Positions 26,437 to 34,796 of a DNA stretch of 64,000 nt are shown here, one piece after another. Both the position numbers and the translations under genes were made by a program. Numbering within the stretch: the stretch's first letter is position 1; each line of letters opens with the position of its first letter. Location: contig CAWDZB010000025.1 of the NCBI GenBank assembly GCA_963806685.1, positions 1 through 64,000 on the forward strand. The letters run 5' to 3'. This stretch comes from DDH964 sp963806685. Its GTDB lineage: Bacteria > Desulfobacterota > Desulfuromonadia > Desulfuromonadales > DDH964. The notes under the pieces were generated by a model. The model searched no databases, was not told where the DNA came from, and saw only the letters and a list, made by a program, of their open reading frames with translations.

Positions 26437-27125
26437 AGAGCGATCGACCCTTGCCGACCATTTTGACCCTGCTGGCCGCCGCCGGCTTCGCCCTGGTCGC
26501 TTTTGCCGCCAACTCGGTCCCCTGTCGCCTGGCCCTGGGCGGCGGGAAGATTGGCGCGGCCGACTCACCGTCGTCAGGCTGTTGTCGGGGGGGCTGATGC
26601 TGCTGCTCCTCAACCGTTTCCGCCGGGTGAGGCACCCGGCGAGCGGCAGCTGGGGCTGGGCGTTGAGCCTGGCGGCTTTCACCACAGCCTTTTCCTTCGC
26701 CCATCTCACCCTCAGCACTGGTACCGGCGCCGTCCCCCGGCGTCGCCGGATTGATGGCCGCGGCCGGCATCGCCTGGGGTGTCTACAGTCTGGGGGGACG
26801 GCTGGCGGAAAATCCGCTGGCCGCGGTTCTGCTTCTGGTAGGGCGTCACCCAGGGCTAGGTGTTTCCGGCCTGCTGCTGGCTATGCTCTCCGGGGCCGTT
26901 GCCTCTGCCATCGGTTACGTGGCCTGGTACGCCACCGTGTGCCGAATGACGGCTTCCCGGGCAGCCATCATCCAGCTGGCGGTACCGGTACTGGCCGCTC
27001 TCGGCGGAGTGGCCTTTCTCGAGGAAGCCGTTTCGCCGCGGTTGGTCATCGCAACGATAACGGTGTTGGGGAGAATCGGTCTGGCGATGGCCAGCCGTGC
27101 CCCTCCGTCCCGGGACCGCCGATGA
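26433..27125 (+). pseudogene. Decayed DMT/EamA-family membrane transporter
   Basis: Segments of a drug/metabolite transporter appear in shifting frames: PTILTLLAAAGFALVAFAAN from a GTG at 26433, then (after a shift near 26555) VVRLLSGGLMLLLLNRFRR and LSTGTGAV, then (after another shift and loss of about 45 residues near 26740) LMAAAGIAWGVYSLGGR, and finally ASAIGYVAWYATVCRMTASR. A second internal deletion lies near 26850. With two frameshifts and two deletions it cannot make a working ten-helix transporter. Confidence 0.85.
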
Positions 27126-27287
27126 ACCATCGCCCGTTCCGTCCCCTTTCCGCGGTTCCCTCCGTGCCCATTTTGCAAACCCCGCCCCATAACGTAGACT
27201 GGACACAGTCTTTTACCTGACCCAGCAGTCCCCGGCCCCGCCCGCTAAAATCCGGGCCGGGGGTACCCTCTTTGCGGAGGTTATCTC

Positions 27288-27493
27288 ATGCGGAAACGGA
27301 TCCTGTGGGCTCTTCAGGCCTCACCGTTTCGGTGCCCGGCCTCGGTTGCATGGGGATGTCCGAATTTTATGGGCCGGCCAATGACGGCGAATCGGTCGCC
27401 ACCATTCATCGGGCCATCGGGGTTGGGGTGATTCTGCTCGATAGCGCCGACATGTACGGCCCGTTCAAAAACGAGGAACTGGTCGGCCGATAG
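27288..27493 (+). pseudogene. Truncated aldo/keto reductase
   Basis: The start of an aldo/keto reductase: ATG at 27288 with GGAGG 7 nt upstream gives MRKRIL, then two extra bases shift the frame, and the next frame reads GSSGLTVSVPGLGCMGMSEF, followed by LLDSADMYGPFKNEELVGR and a stop at 27493. The catalytic Asp and Tyr of DSADMYG are there, but about 260 of 330 residues are missing. A possible tail scrap (KKYLEEANVLPL) lies near 27690. The spacer to 27743 holds only a promoter. Confidence 0.8.
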
Positions 27494-27682
27494 AACCCCG
27501 TCAGGAGGCAGTTCCCCCGCACCTGCCGCGCTGTTCTCGGGCCGGTTTGACGATTGCCGAAACTTGGTCCAGTGCCTTGGTCGGCGGCGGCTAGCGCACC
27601 GGGTTGAAGGCCACCGCGCTCCCCTCAAAGAGCCAGGAGCCGCTTGGGCGCTCGGCGACCTGCCCTTCTTGATGCATCTCTC

Positions 27683-27711
27683 TTGAAAAAATACTTAGAA
27701 GAAGCTAATGT
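27683..27711 (+). promoter_or_regulatory. Probable sigma-70 promoter for the histidine kinase gene
   Basis: TTGAAA (27683-27688) and TAATGT (27706-27711) with a 17-bp spacer give a start near 27718, about 26 nt before the GTG start codon at 27744. Confidence 0.5.
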
Positions 27712-27743
27712 TCTTCCATTGTCTGGCGGGAAGGGAGGGAGCG

Positions 27744-29317
27744 GTGCGTTTTCGACTTATCGAAAAATATACCCTGGCGATCGGCAGCGTGGTGCTGGTG
27801 GCCATGGGGCTGTTCGCCTTTCTCAACGGGCGCACCTTGCGCACCCACCTCATGGAGGAAGCGGTGCGGGACGTCGACTTCCTCAGCGAAACCCTGATCC
27901 AGGCGACTCATTACCAGATGCTGGAGGACGACCGCAAGCGGGTCTACCAGATGATTCAGGAGGTCGGTTCCCAGCAGGGGATGGAGCACATCCGGCTGAT
28001 CAACAAGGATGGCATCATCGCCTTCTCCACGATCCCCGGGGAAATCGGCAGCGTCGTTGACAAACGCGCCGATGGGTGCAATGTCTGCCATGCAGCCAAC
28101 ACCCCGCTGGTCGAGGCCTCGTCAATGAACCGCAGCCGGGTTTTTCAGGATCGCCAGGCCCGCGAAGTACTGGGCCTGGCCCGGGGCATTTACAATGAAC
28201 CGGCCTGCACCACGGCGGCCTGCCATGTCCATGCCCCGGGTAGCAAGCTGCTCGGTGTTCTCGACGTGATCGTTTCGTTGGACACGGTGAAGGCGAACAT
28301 GGCCGAGTATCGACGGAGCGTTGCCTGGCTGACCTTCGGTCTGCTGCTGCTGGTGGCTTTGGTTCTGACCCTGCTTACCCAGACCCTGATCAATGCTCCG
28401 TTACGGCGGCTATTGCGACATACCGAGCGGGTGGTGAAAGGGGATCTCGATGGTCGGCTCGAAGGGCTGGGCCATGATGAACTCGGCCAGCTCGGCCGCT
28501 CCTTCAACCGCATGACCTCTCACCTGCAAAAGACCCAACAAGAACTCCGGGAGCTGATGCAGGATCTGGAAGCCAAGGTCGAGGCACGCAGCCGGGAAAT
28601 CGAGGATATCCAGTCGCGTCTCAGCCACTCGGAGAAGCTGGCTGCCCTGGGTCAGCTGGTTGCCGGCATTGCCCACGAGATCAACAACCCCCTGACCGGG
28701 ATCGTCATGTTTGCCTCGCTGGCTCTGGAGCAGCGCACCATCAACCCGGAGCTGCGCACCGACCTGCAGACCATTCTGGCCGAAACCAGGCGTTGTGGGG
28801 ACATCGTTCGGCGGCTGCTGGAATTCTCCCGAGAGAGCCCGCCGCGCAAGGCGTTGAGCCGAGGTGAACCGGCTGCTCGACCATACCCTGTCCCTGCTTG
28901 AGCACCAGGCCCTTTTCCAGAATGTCGCATTCTGCGCAGTTACCGTGAGGACCTGCCGGAAATCCTGGTCGACCCCAACCAAATCGAGCAGGTGCTGATG
29001 AATATGATGCTCAATGCGGGTCAAGCGATGGCCGGAAGGAGGGGATCTCGAACTGTCGACCGATCTGGCGACGGCAACTGGCTGCTGATCGGGATCCGCG
29101 ATACCGGTTGCGGCATCCCGGGCGAAACCGAAGAAGATTTTCGACCCGTTTTTTCACCACCAAGGAACACAGTCCGGAACCGGCCTTGGGCCTATCGGTC
29201 TCTTACGGTATCATCCAGAACCACGGCGGCAAGATCGACGTGACGAGCAAGGTCGGGTCGGGGACCCGCTTCACCATCCAGTTGCCGATCGGGACGGTGG
29301 CGGAGGAGGATGGCTGA
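27744..29317 (+). pseudogene. Periplasmic heme-sensor histidine kinase with several frameshifts
   Basis: Membrane sensor kinase. From the GTG at 27744 (AGGGAGG upstream): helix 1 (residues 8-28), a periplasmic domain with CNVCH (112-116) and CTTAACH (155-161), both plausible c-heme attachment motifs, helix 2 (about 195-215), a HAMP domain, a coiled coil and an intact DHp box (LVAGIAHEINNPLTG). After about 28860 the ATPase domain continues in different frames: RLLDHTLSLLEHQALFQN, IEQVLMNMMLNAGQAMAG, IRDTGCGIPG, FFTTKEHSP, GLSVSYGIIQNHGGKIDV. At least four small indels are needed to restore it. It is either decayed or badly sequenced. The sensor is paralogous to the one at 37207. Confidence 0.85.
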
Positions 29318-29340
29318 GGGCAGGTTGCGCAAGGACCTGA

Positions 29341-29378
29341 ACGCAAAAAGCCGGGGGCATGCCCCCGGCTTTTTGCGT
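29341..29378. terminator. Bidirectional terminator between the kinase and M23 genes
   Basis: A perfect palindrome of about 18 bp per arm, with a core CCGGGGGCATGCCCCCGG flanked by AAAAAG and CTTTTT runs. It serves convergent genes on both strands. Confidence 0.92.
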
Positions 29379-29416
29379 CGTTGCAGAATGGCTCCGGGGA
29401 TGATCCCGGGACCGCG

Positions 29417-30730
29417 TCAGTGTTCGGCCTGCTGCAGCTTGGGTTGGATATTGTCTTTGAGCCAGTGGTCGTCGAACCACTCGATGGGATTGACCTGGAT
29501 GCCCGATGCCAGCACGTCGAAATGGAGATGATCCCCGCCGGCCAGGCCGGTGGAGCCGGTGCGGCCGATTTCCTGCCCCCTGCTGACACTGTCGCCGACC
29601 TGGACCTCGATTCGGCTGAGGTGGCCGTAGAGGGTCTGCATGCCCAGGCCGTGGTCGATGATGATGCAATTGCCGTAGATGCCGAGCCGGTCGGCGTGGA
29701 CGACTTTGCCGGTTGCGGCCGCCAGCACCGGGGCTTGGGCGACCGAGGCGAAATCGATGCCGAGATGGGTCTCGTGGTCGATCACCCTCCCCTGGTAGTA
29801 GTAGGTGCGTGGCTGGGCAAAGGATCCGGGAGCCGCAGCCTTGGGCTGGCGCAGCAGGGCCCCCTGCCAGAGGCGGGTAGCGGCGCTGCGGGCTCCGATC
29901 TGGCGCAGGGTGGCGAGGTTCTGCCGGCGCAGGTCGCGGTTGACCTTGATGTACAGGTCCAGAGGGGCGGTGGTCCCGGGAAAATTGCTCTGGAAGGTCG
30001 GCACGATCTTGTTCTCGAGAAAACTGTCGGTGACGTTGATCCGGTCGCTGGGAAAGCTCCGCGGATTGGTGTGGTAATAGATGCCGGTCAGCCGCTGGTT
30101 GCCGGCCAGGTCCGTGGCGATCACCTTGGGGAGGAAGTCAGCGGCCTTCATATCCCACGGAAAGGCAAAGAGGCAGAGGTATTTCCCGGACGGCTGGCGG
30201 TAGCCGGGGAAGAACAGATCGCCGACCTGCACGCCGGAAGACTCGACCGGCTCGGAGACGGTGTAGGCCACCATGCCGGCCCCGCCCTGGTTGAGATTGT
30301 GATGGGGGGTGAGGATTTCGACCTCGGGCGGCTTGCTGTCGATGTCGAAGGCGAGGGTTCGCTCGGTGGCATTCCCCCGGCCGAAGTGGAAATGGCCCCA
30401 GTCGACGGCCCTGATCGTCAACCGGACCGGCCCCTCGGCCGGGTGGGCCGCGGACAGGTCCAGGGTCTCCTCGACACGGGTGCTCCCTGCGGGATAACTG
30501 CGCGTCAGCACCTCGACGCTCTTGTCGCCCTGCAGCAGGGTTACCTGCAGCGTCCGCAGTCCCAGGTCTTTATCCGTGAGAGTCAATTTCAGCGGTCGGT
30601 GCGGAGAGAGGGGGCCCGCTGCGGGCGCCACCTCGACCGTCGGCGGGGTGAGGTCCCGCAGTAGGAAAAAACCGAAGCCGACCAGGCCGCCAAGGATGAC
30701 CAACAGGAATAAACGCTTGAGAAACTTCAC
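29417..30730 (-). CDS. M23-family metallopeptidase, membrane anchored
   Basis: Predicted periplasmic peptidoglycan endopeptidase. The 437-residue product starts at a GTG (30730) with GGAGG 6 nt upstream, has one N-terminal membrane helix (residues 5-25), a long beta-rich region, and a C-terminal LytM/M23 domain with the zinc motifs HLGID (HxxxD) and HLHFD (HxH) plus the usual LYGHLSRIEVQVGD loop. All catalytic residues are present. It is likely to act in wall remodelling. It is unrelated in strand and context to the kinase downstream of it. Confidence 0.9.
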   Translation of the reverse strand: MKFLKRLFLLVILGGLVGFGFFLLRDLTPPTVEVAPAAGPLSPHRPLKLTLTDKDLGLRTLQVTLLQGDKSVEVLTRSYPAGSTRVEETLDLSAAHPAEGPVRLTIRAVDWGHFHFGRGNATERTLAFDIDSKPPEVEILTPHHNLNQGGAGMVAYTVSEPVESSGVQVGDLFFPGYRQPSGKYLCLFAFPWDMKAADFLPKVIATDLAGNQRLTGIYYHTNPRSFPSDRINVTDSFLENKIVPTFQSNFPGTTAPLDLYIKVNRDLRRQNLATLRQIGARSAATRLWQGALLRQPKAAAPGSFAQPRTYYYQGRVIDHETHLGIDFASVAQAPVLAAATGKVVHADRLGIYGNCIIIDHGLGMQTLYGHLSRIEVQVGDSVSRGQEIGRTGSTGLAGGDHLHFDVLASGIQVNPIEWFDDHWLKDNIQPKLQQAEH

Positions 30731-30900
30731 AGGCAACCTCCGAAAAAGAAAAATCGGAGACCGGTTTCCGGGCCTCCGCTCGGTGAACAATTATTTGCGG
30801 CGAACCATACCACAAGATTCACCGGAGCGGCAAGCGGCAGACGCACAGATCTGGACCGGTCGTTCCCGCACCCTTTGGCGGTACATTGAAATCGTCGGGA

Positions 30901-30936
30901 GTGAGGCGTGATGGGTGAGGGGTGAGGGGTGAGGTG
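30901..30936. repeat. Short GGGTGAG tandem repeat
   Basis: Three to four near-copies of GGGTGAG lie in the spacer upstream of the M23 gene. A similar GGGTGAGGGG unit is part of the larger repeat at 48423-48529. In the rest of 30731-31118 I see nothing recognisable. Confidence 0.5.
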
Positions 30937-31118
30937 ACAGCGACGAAAGCCCTGGTTCTGCCGGAAGATTTACGCCTTGCTTCCCATTTTTCAATTCTTG
31001 CCTTGCGGTAGCGGTATCGAGAACGAAATCGGACGCACTCTCGGCGAGGGCAACGCAGGAAACCCGCTCGGGAACCGGGCTGTCGTTGTGCCTGGGGTGG
31101 GTTGACGGATAGCCGCGG

Positions 31119-32528
31119 TTAAGTGAGGGGCCGGCTGCGCGCCGAAAGCCCAAGTTTCTTGAGGAGAGCCTGAAGATTGGGGCGGAGCATGCCGACTTCC
31201 TCCGCCGCCCGGCTGACGTTCCAGTCGTTGCGGCGCATGGCATCGAGGACGAAAGCCCGCTCGATGGTTTCGACCGCCTGTTCCCGCAACAGGCGTTTGC
31301 GCTCCTTCAATTCCTCGACCGTCTGCGGCACCGACTCCGGAGTCTCGCCGCCGGCGCCCGGAACCTGCAACTCCAGGTCGATCCGGTGGATGAAGTCCCC
31401 CTCGGCCAGCACCGCCGCCCGCTCGATCAGATTCTCCAGCTCCCTCACATTGCCGGGAAACCGGTAATTTTCGAGAAGGGTCATGGCATCGGGTGACAGG
31501 CCGCGGAGTTCCTTGCCGAGTTCTTCCGAGAAGCGAGTAAGAAAATGCCCGACCAGCAGGCGCAGGTCCCCCTTGCGCTCCCGCAAGGGAGGGAGGTCGA
31601 TGGGGATGATGTTCAGACGGAAATAGAGGTCCTCCCGGAAACTGCCGGCGGCGACCATCTCGTGCAGGTTGGTGTTGGTTGCCACCACCAGCCGGATGTC
31701 GATGGGAACCGGCTGGGTGCCGCCGACCGGCAGGACCGCCCGCTCCTGGAGGACCCGCAGCAGCTTGGCCTGGGTGGTGAGGGTGATGTTGGCGATTTCG
31801 TCGAGGAACAGGGTCCCCGAATCTGCGACCTTGAACAGGCCGGTCTTGGTCTGGCTGGCGCCGGTGAAGGATCCCCTGGTGTGACCGAAGAGTTCGCTTT
31901 CCAGCAGATTCTCGGCGAGGGAGTTGCAATCGACGGCGACAAAGGGGGCATTGCGGCGCGCGCTGTTGCGATGGATGGCCCGGGCCACCAGCTCCTTGCC
32001 GGTGCCGCTTTCCCCCGTCACCAAAACGGTGCTGTCGGTCGGTGCCACCTGCATAATGCGCCGGTAGACCCGGTGCATTTCCCGGCTGGCGCCGATAAAG
32101 GCATCGAACCCGTGGTTTTCCTGCAATTCCCGCTGCAGGTACAGCTCGTCCACCAGGATCGGCTTCCGTTCCAGCGTGCTGCTGACCTTGGCGAAAATCG
32201 TGTCCGGGGTGAACGGCTTGGCGATGTAATCGGCGGCGCCGTTTTTCATCGCCTCGACGGCGGTTTCCACGGTCGAATAGCCGGTAATCATGATGATCGG
32301 CAGCCCCGGGTGGAGGATGCCGATCTGCCGCAACACCTCGTGACCGCTCATGCCGGGCATTTTCAGGTCGGTGATGACCATTGAAAAGTCCTGCTGACTC
32401 AGGCGTTCCAGCCCCTGCGCCCCGCTCGGCGCGGTGGTCACCGGGTAGCCGCGCGACTCCAGAACCCGGCGCAGCCCTTCGCGGATCACCTCGTCGTCGT
32501 CGATCACCAGAATCTTCGCCTTGTCCAT
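31119..32528 (-). CDS. NtrC-family sigma-54-dependent response regulator
   Basis: The 469-residue regulator has a receiver domain with phospho-acceptor Asp54 (VITDLKMPG) and Lys104, an AAA+ sigma-54 activation domain with Walker A GESGTGKE (172-179), and a Fis-type helix-turn-helix at the C-terminus (NVSRAAEEVGMLRPNLQALL). The sigma-54 contact loop reads GSFTGA (219-224), with Ser in place of the usual Ala. It lies divergent from a sigma-54-type promoter at 32847 that precedes the redox operon, so it is the likely activator of that operon. Its kinase may be the heme sensor at 27744. Confidence 0.93.
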   Translation of the reverse strand: MDKAKILVIDDDEVIREGLRRVLESRGYPVTTAPSGAQGLERLSQQDFSMVITDLKMPGMSGHEVLRQIGILHPGLPIIMITGYSTVETAVEAMKNGAADYIAKPFTPDTIFAKVSSTLERKPILVDELYLQRELQENHGFDAFIGASREMHRVYRRIMQVAPTDSTVLVTGESGTGKELVARAIHRNSARRNAPFVAVDCNSLAENLLESELFGHTRGSFTGASQTKTGLFKVADSGTLFLDEIANITLTTQAKLLRVLQERAVLPVGGTQPVPIDIRLVVATNTNLHEMVAAGSFREDLYFRLNIIPIDLPPLRERKGDLRLLVGHFLTRFSEELGKELRGLSPDAMTLLENYRFPGNVRELENLIERAAVLAEGDFIHRIDLELQVPGAGGETPESVPQTVEELKERKRLLREQAVETIERAFVLDAMRRNDWNVSRAAEEVGMLRPNLQALLKKLGLSARSRPLT

Positions 32529-32618
32529 GGCTCCGCCCCTCTGAAATTAAAAACTGCTTATAGTTTTCAGCAAAGCTGCCAGCGAGTCAAGGTGCAGCGC
32601 CAAAAGTTTTCCTGAAAT

Positions 32619-32656
32619 AGACGTATGTATGAAATTTCCATACATACGGTACGTCT
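32619..32656. promoter_or_regulatory. Inverted repeat, probable enhancer-binding site
   Basis: CGTATGTATG (32622-32631) and CATACATACG (32639-32648) form a perfect 10-bp inverted repeat around AAATTTC; a second nested pair, AGACGTA (32619-32625) and TACGTCT (32650-32656), flanks it. It lies in the AT-rich gap between the response regulator and the redox operon, about 235 bp upstream of the predicted sigma-54 start, a typical distance for an activator site. The rest of 32529-32909 is AT-rich and non-coding. Confidence 0.6.
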
Positions 32657-32846
32657 GCGTAAAAATCCCCACGTATTCCATTACTTGCGGTTCAGGAGCA
32701 GGGCTTTGACCGGCAACTGGAGGTTCCGTACTGCATGCTGGGAGTATACACCCACGTCCCTCCCCAGACCTACCTTCCCCCTGGTGCCCCATTAAAAATG
32801 CAATAAAAACAATTGGTTAGCTTTTAAAATAAAAAAATTCTAATTT

Positions 32847-32862
32847 CGGCATGGCTGGTGCA
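32847..32862 (+). promoter_or_regulatory. Probable sigma-54 promoter of the redox operon
   Basis: CGGCATGGCTGGTGCA has GG (32848-32849) and GC (32860-32861) exactly 10 bp apart, with three mismatches to TGGCACG-N4-TTGCA. The predicted start is near 32873, 37 nt before the first gene. A sigma-54 activator is encoded divergently next to it. Confidence 0.6.
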
Positions 32863-32909
32863 GATTCTCAGGGCAACGGCTCACAACCCTTTCGGGAAAG
32901 GAGATTGCC

Positions 32910-33152
32910 ATGAAAAAGCTCGCCATGCAGGGACTGTTGTTGTTCGGCATCGCCGGCACGGCCCTGGCGTCGGGGGCAGCTGAATCCGGAGGCGGCGGGG
33001 TGCTGGTCGCACTCTTTTTCGGGTTTGTCGGCGTCATTGTCCTTTTTCAGCTCGTCCCCGCCCTGGTGGTCTTCTTCTCCCTGATCAAGGAGATGTTCGC
33101 GCCCCGGCAGACCAAGGCGACCCAGGTGGTGAAGCAGGAAGAAGCCAAGTAG
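32910..33152 (+). CDS. Small membrane protein, paralogue of the one at 33707
   Basis: The 80-residue product has a signal-like helix (residues 4-21), a Gly-rich linker, and one strong membrane helix (about 30-60) ending in a basic tail. It shares with the 80-residue protein at 33707 the pattern F-x-x-Q-L-x-P-A-L followed by F-x-x-I-K-x-x-F. Function unknown. AAAGGAG lies upstream of the ATG. It is the first gene of a sigma-54-type operon leading to cytochrome, ferredoxin and NrfD subunits, so a role in that membrane complex is possible. Confidence 0.7.
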   Translation: MKKLAMQGLLLFGIAGTALASGAAESGGGGVLVALFFGFVGVIVLFQLVPALVVFFSLIKEMFAPRQTKATQVVKQEEAK

Positions 33153-33215
33153 TGTCTATCCGGAAACACCGGATGGACACAAGGTGGTTTCAGGGTCGGA
33201 AACGAGCTGTTTCCG
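33152..33215 (+). other. Two RNA hairpins between operon genes
   Basis: GTGTCTATCCGG (33152-33163) pairs with CCGGATGGACAC (33169-33180) around AAACA, with one G-T pair. A second hairpin, CGGAAAC (33197-33203) with GTTTCCG (33209-33215), follows. No T tract follows either one, so they are more likely mRNA stability or processing structures than terminators. They set off the first small gene from the receiver-like gene. Confidence 0.5.
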
Positions 33216-33259
33216 GACGGAAATCAAGTAATCCGGTAACGGCAGCCAGGGAGGCGCAC

Positions 33260-33661
33260 GTGACGCGCGGACTACTCATTGCCGAACAAGACCTGGAATC
33301 CAGGAAACGGATGGCGAATCTCTTTATCGAGGCCGGCTACCACGTAACGGTGACCGATTCGGCGGCCAGTGCCCTGTATGACGTGCTCAAGAACACGGCC
33401 CAGGTGGTGATCCTCAGCAGCGAGTTCGACGAGGTCCGGGCCGCGGACCTGATCCCGCTGCTCAAGCGCTGCAACCGCAACCTGACCGTCATCCTGGTGA
33501 CGGGGGAACTGCCGCTGCCGCTGGTTCGCCGGCTGCGCCGTGAAGGCATCTTCTACCATGCACTCAAGCCGCTGCAGCCCGAAGACAGCGAGGAGATCCG
33601 CCAGGCGGTCAGCTGTGCCTTCGCCAGTCTGATCGAGCACGATTCGAGCTGGTCCGCCTGA
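33260..33661 (+). CDS. Receiver-like domain protein lacking the phospho-acceptor Asp
   Basis: The 133-residue product is a stand-alone CheY-like fold: GLLIAEQDLESRKRMANLF at the start, Thr81 (ILVTGE) and Lys103 (ALKPLQ) in the expected places. The phospho-acceptor position reads VVILSSEFDE, i.e. Ser where Asp should be (about residue 53). It is therefore probably not a classical phospho-switch and may act through protein contacts. GTG at 33260 follows AGGGAGG by 5 nt. It lies inside the redox operon, between two paralogous small membrane proteins. Confidence 0.75.
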   Translation: MTRGLLIAEQDLESRKRMANLFIEAGYHVTVTDSAASALYDVLKNTAQVVILSSEFDEVRAADLIPLLKRCNRNLTVILVTGELPLPLVRRLRREGIFYHALKPLQPEDSEEIRQAVSCAFASLIEHDSSWSA

Positions 33662-33706
33662 CCCGGCGGGCCGAAGGACGATCATTCAACCCTAATGGAG
33701 GCGATC

Positions 33707-33949
33707 ATGAAAGAGACGTGGAAATGGCTACCGGCACTGGCGGTCCTGTTGACCGCCCTCCCGGCCTATGCGGTCGATACCGCCCAGACCTACCGGAGCG
33801 GCATTCTGGTGGTGGCGTTTTTGGGGTTTTGCGCCCTGATCCTGGTGATCCAACTCTTCCCCGCCCTTATGCTCCTGTTCGGCTGGATCAAGGGACTGTT
33901 CCGCCGGGCCGGCGAAGCGGAGGAGAAAAAAGCCGTCAAGAGTCATTGA
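33707..33949 (+). CDS. Small membrane protein, paralogue of the one at 32910
   Basis: Also 80 residues from the ATG at 33707 (GGAGG 5 nt upstream; an in-frame ATG at 33695 is less well placed). It has a cleavable-looking N-terminal signal ending near PAYAVD (about residue 22), a membrane helix (about 35-60) and the shared QLFPALMLLFGWIKGLF end of the helix. Function unknown; the duplicated pair in one operon suggests structural partners of the membrane complex. Confidence 0.7.
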   Translation: MKETWKWLPALAVLLTALPAYAVDTAQTYRSGILVVAFLGFCALILVIQLFPALMLLFGWIKGLFRRAGEAEEKKAVKSH

Positions 33950-33996
33950 CCGGCCGATCCGGCCGCAACCACCTGCCAGACCAGAGGAGATGAGCC

Positions 33997-34182
33997 ATGA
34001 TCGAGATGCTGCAGAACTTTTTCCAGTCCATCGGGGAGGTGAAGTCGGTCTTTACCCTGGTCGACTACTACCAGTACATCAAGGGGGTGGAGTACCTGAT
34101 CTGCGTTGCCTTCTTCATCGCTTTCCCGATGTTTTACCGCTACATCCATCATCGTGACGCTTCCGATCGGGACGACCAATGA
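33997..34182 (+). CDS. Small single-helix membrane protein
   Basis: The 61-residue product has an amphipathic start (MIEMLQNFFQSIGEVKS), one membrane helix (about residues 30-48, IKGVEYLICVAFFIAFPMF) and a short His/Asp-rich tail. GAGGAG lies 7 nt upstream of the ATG. It may be an accessory subunit of the redox complex encoded downstream, comparable in size to small cytochrome-oxidase or TMAO-reductase helper peptides, but that is only an inference from position. Confidence 0.65.
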   Translation: MIEMLQNFFQSIGEVKSVFTLVDYYQYIKGVEYLICVAFFIAFPMFYRYIHHRDASDRDDQ

Positions 34183-34214
34183 GCGGGATGCGGACCACCA
34201 AGGAGGAAATCGAC

Positions 34215-34743
34215 ATGCTCGCTATCAGAAACCGCCTGCTGGTTGCCGTCGTCGCCCTGGCCCTGGCCTGGCTGCCCGTCGGCCCGGCCAGGGCCGGAGA
34301 CGGGACCCGACCTGGTCACCCTCGACTCGATGGCCTCGCTTTACCAGGGGGTGAGCTTCGACCATGCCGCCCATGAAGCGCTGGCCGAAGGCTGCGCCAC
34401 CTGCCATCACCACACCACCGGCAGCGCGCCGCTGTCCAAGGCCTGCCAGGGGTGCCATGCCGCCGGCCAGGCGGCGGCGACCGTCGCCTGCCAGGGCTGC
34501 CATCAGGCCGAGCCGTTTTCGGCCGAGGCGCTGCGCACCAAGGACCAGAACATCCATCTCTATCACACCGACAAGGTCGGCCTCAAAGCGGCCTACCATC
34601 TGGCCTGCATGGGTTGCCACAAGCAGATGGGCGGGCCGGTCGGCTGCCAGGATTGCCACGCCCGGACCGATGCCGGGGACGCCTTTTATCATGCGGGGGC
34701 CTATGCGCCGCCGCCGGCTCCGGCCGGCGGCACCGGCGAATGA
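34215..34743 (+). pseudogene. Pentaheme c-type cytochrome, one-base frameshift after the signal peptide
   Basis: Periplasmic multiheme cytochrome. The signal peptide (LLVAVVALALAWLPVGPARA) is in one frame from the ATG at 34215 (AAGGAGG 8 nt upstream); from about 34303 the rest reads in another frame, DLVTLDSMASLYQGVSFDHA, then five CxxCH motifs (CATCH, CQGCH, CQGCH, CMGCH, CQDCH) with extra His residues for bis-His ligation. Deleting one base restores about a 175-residue protein. The class III/c7-like layout and position before the ferredoxin and NrfD genes fit a subunit such as CbcS. A sequencing indel is likely but not proven. Confidence 0.85.
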
Positions 34744-34796
34744 ACCTTTGCAGCACGGGCCGCTTCTGCCCATTTCGGATGGAAGGAGAAGAGACC

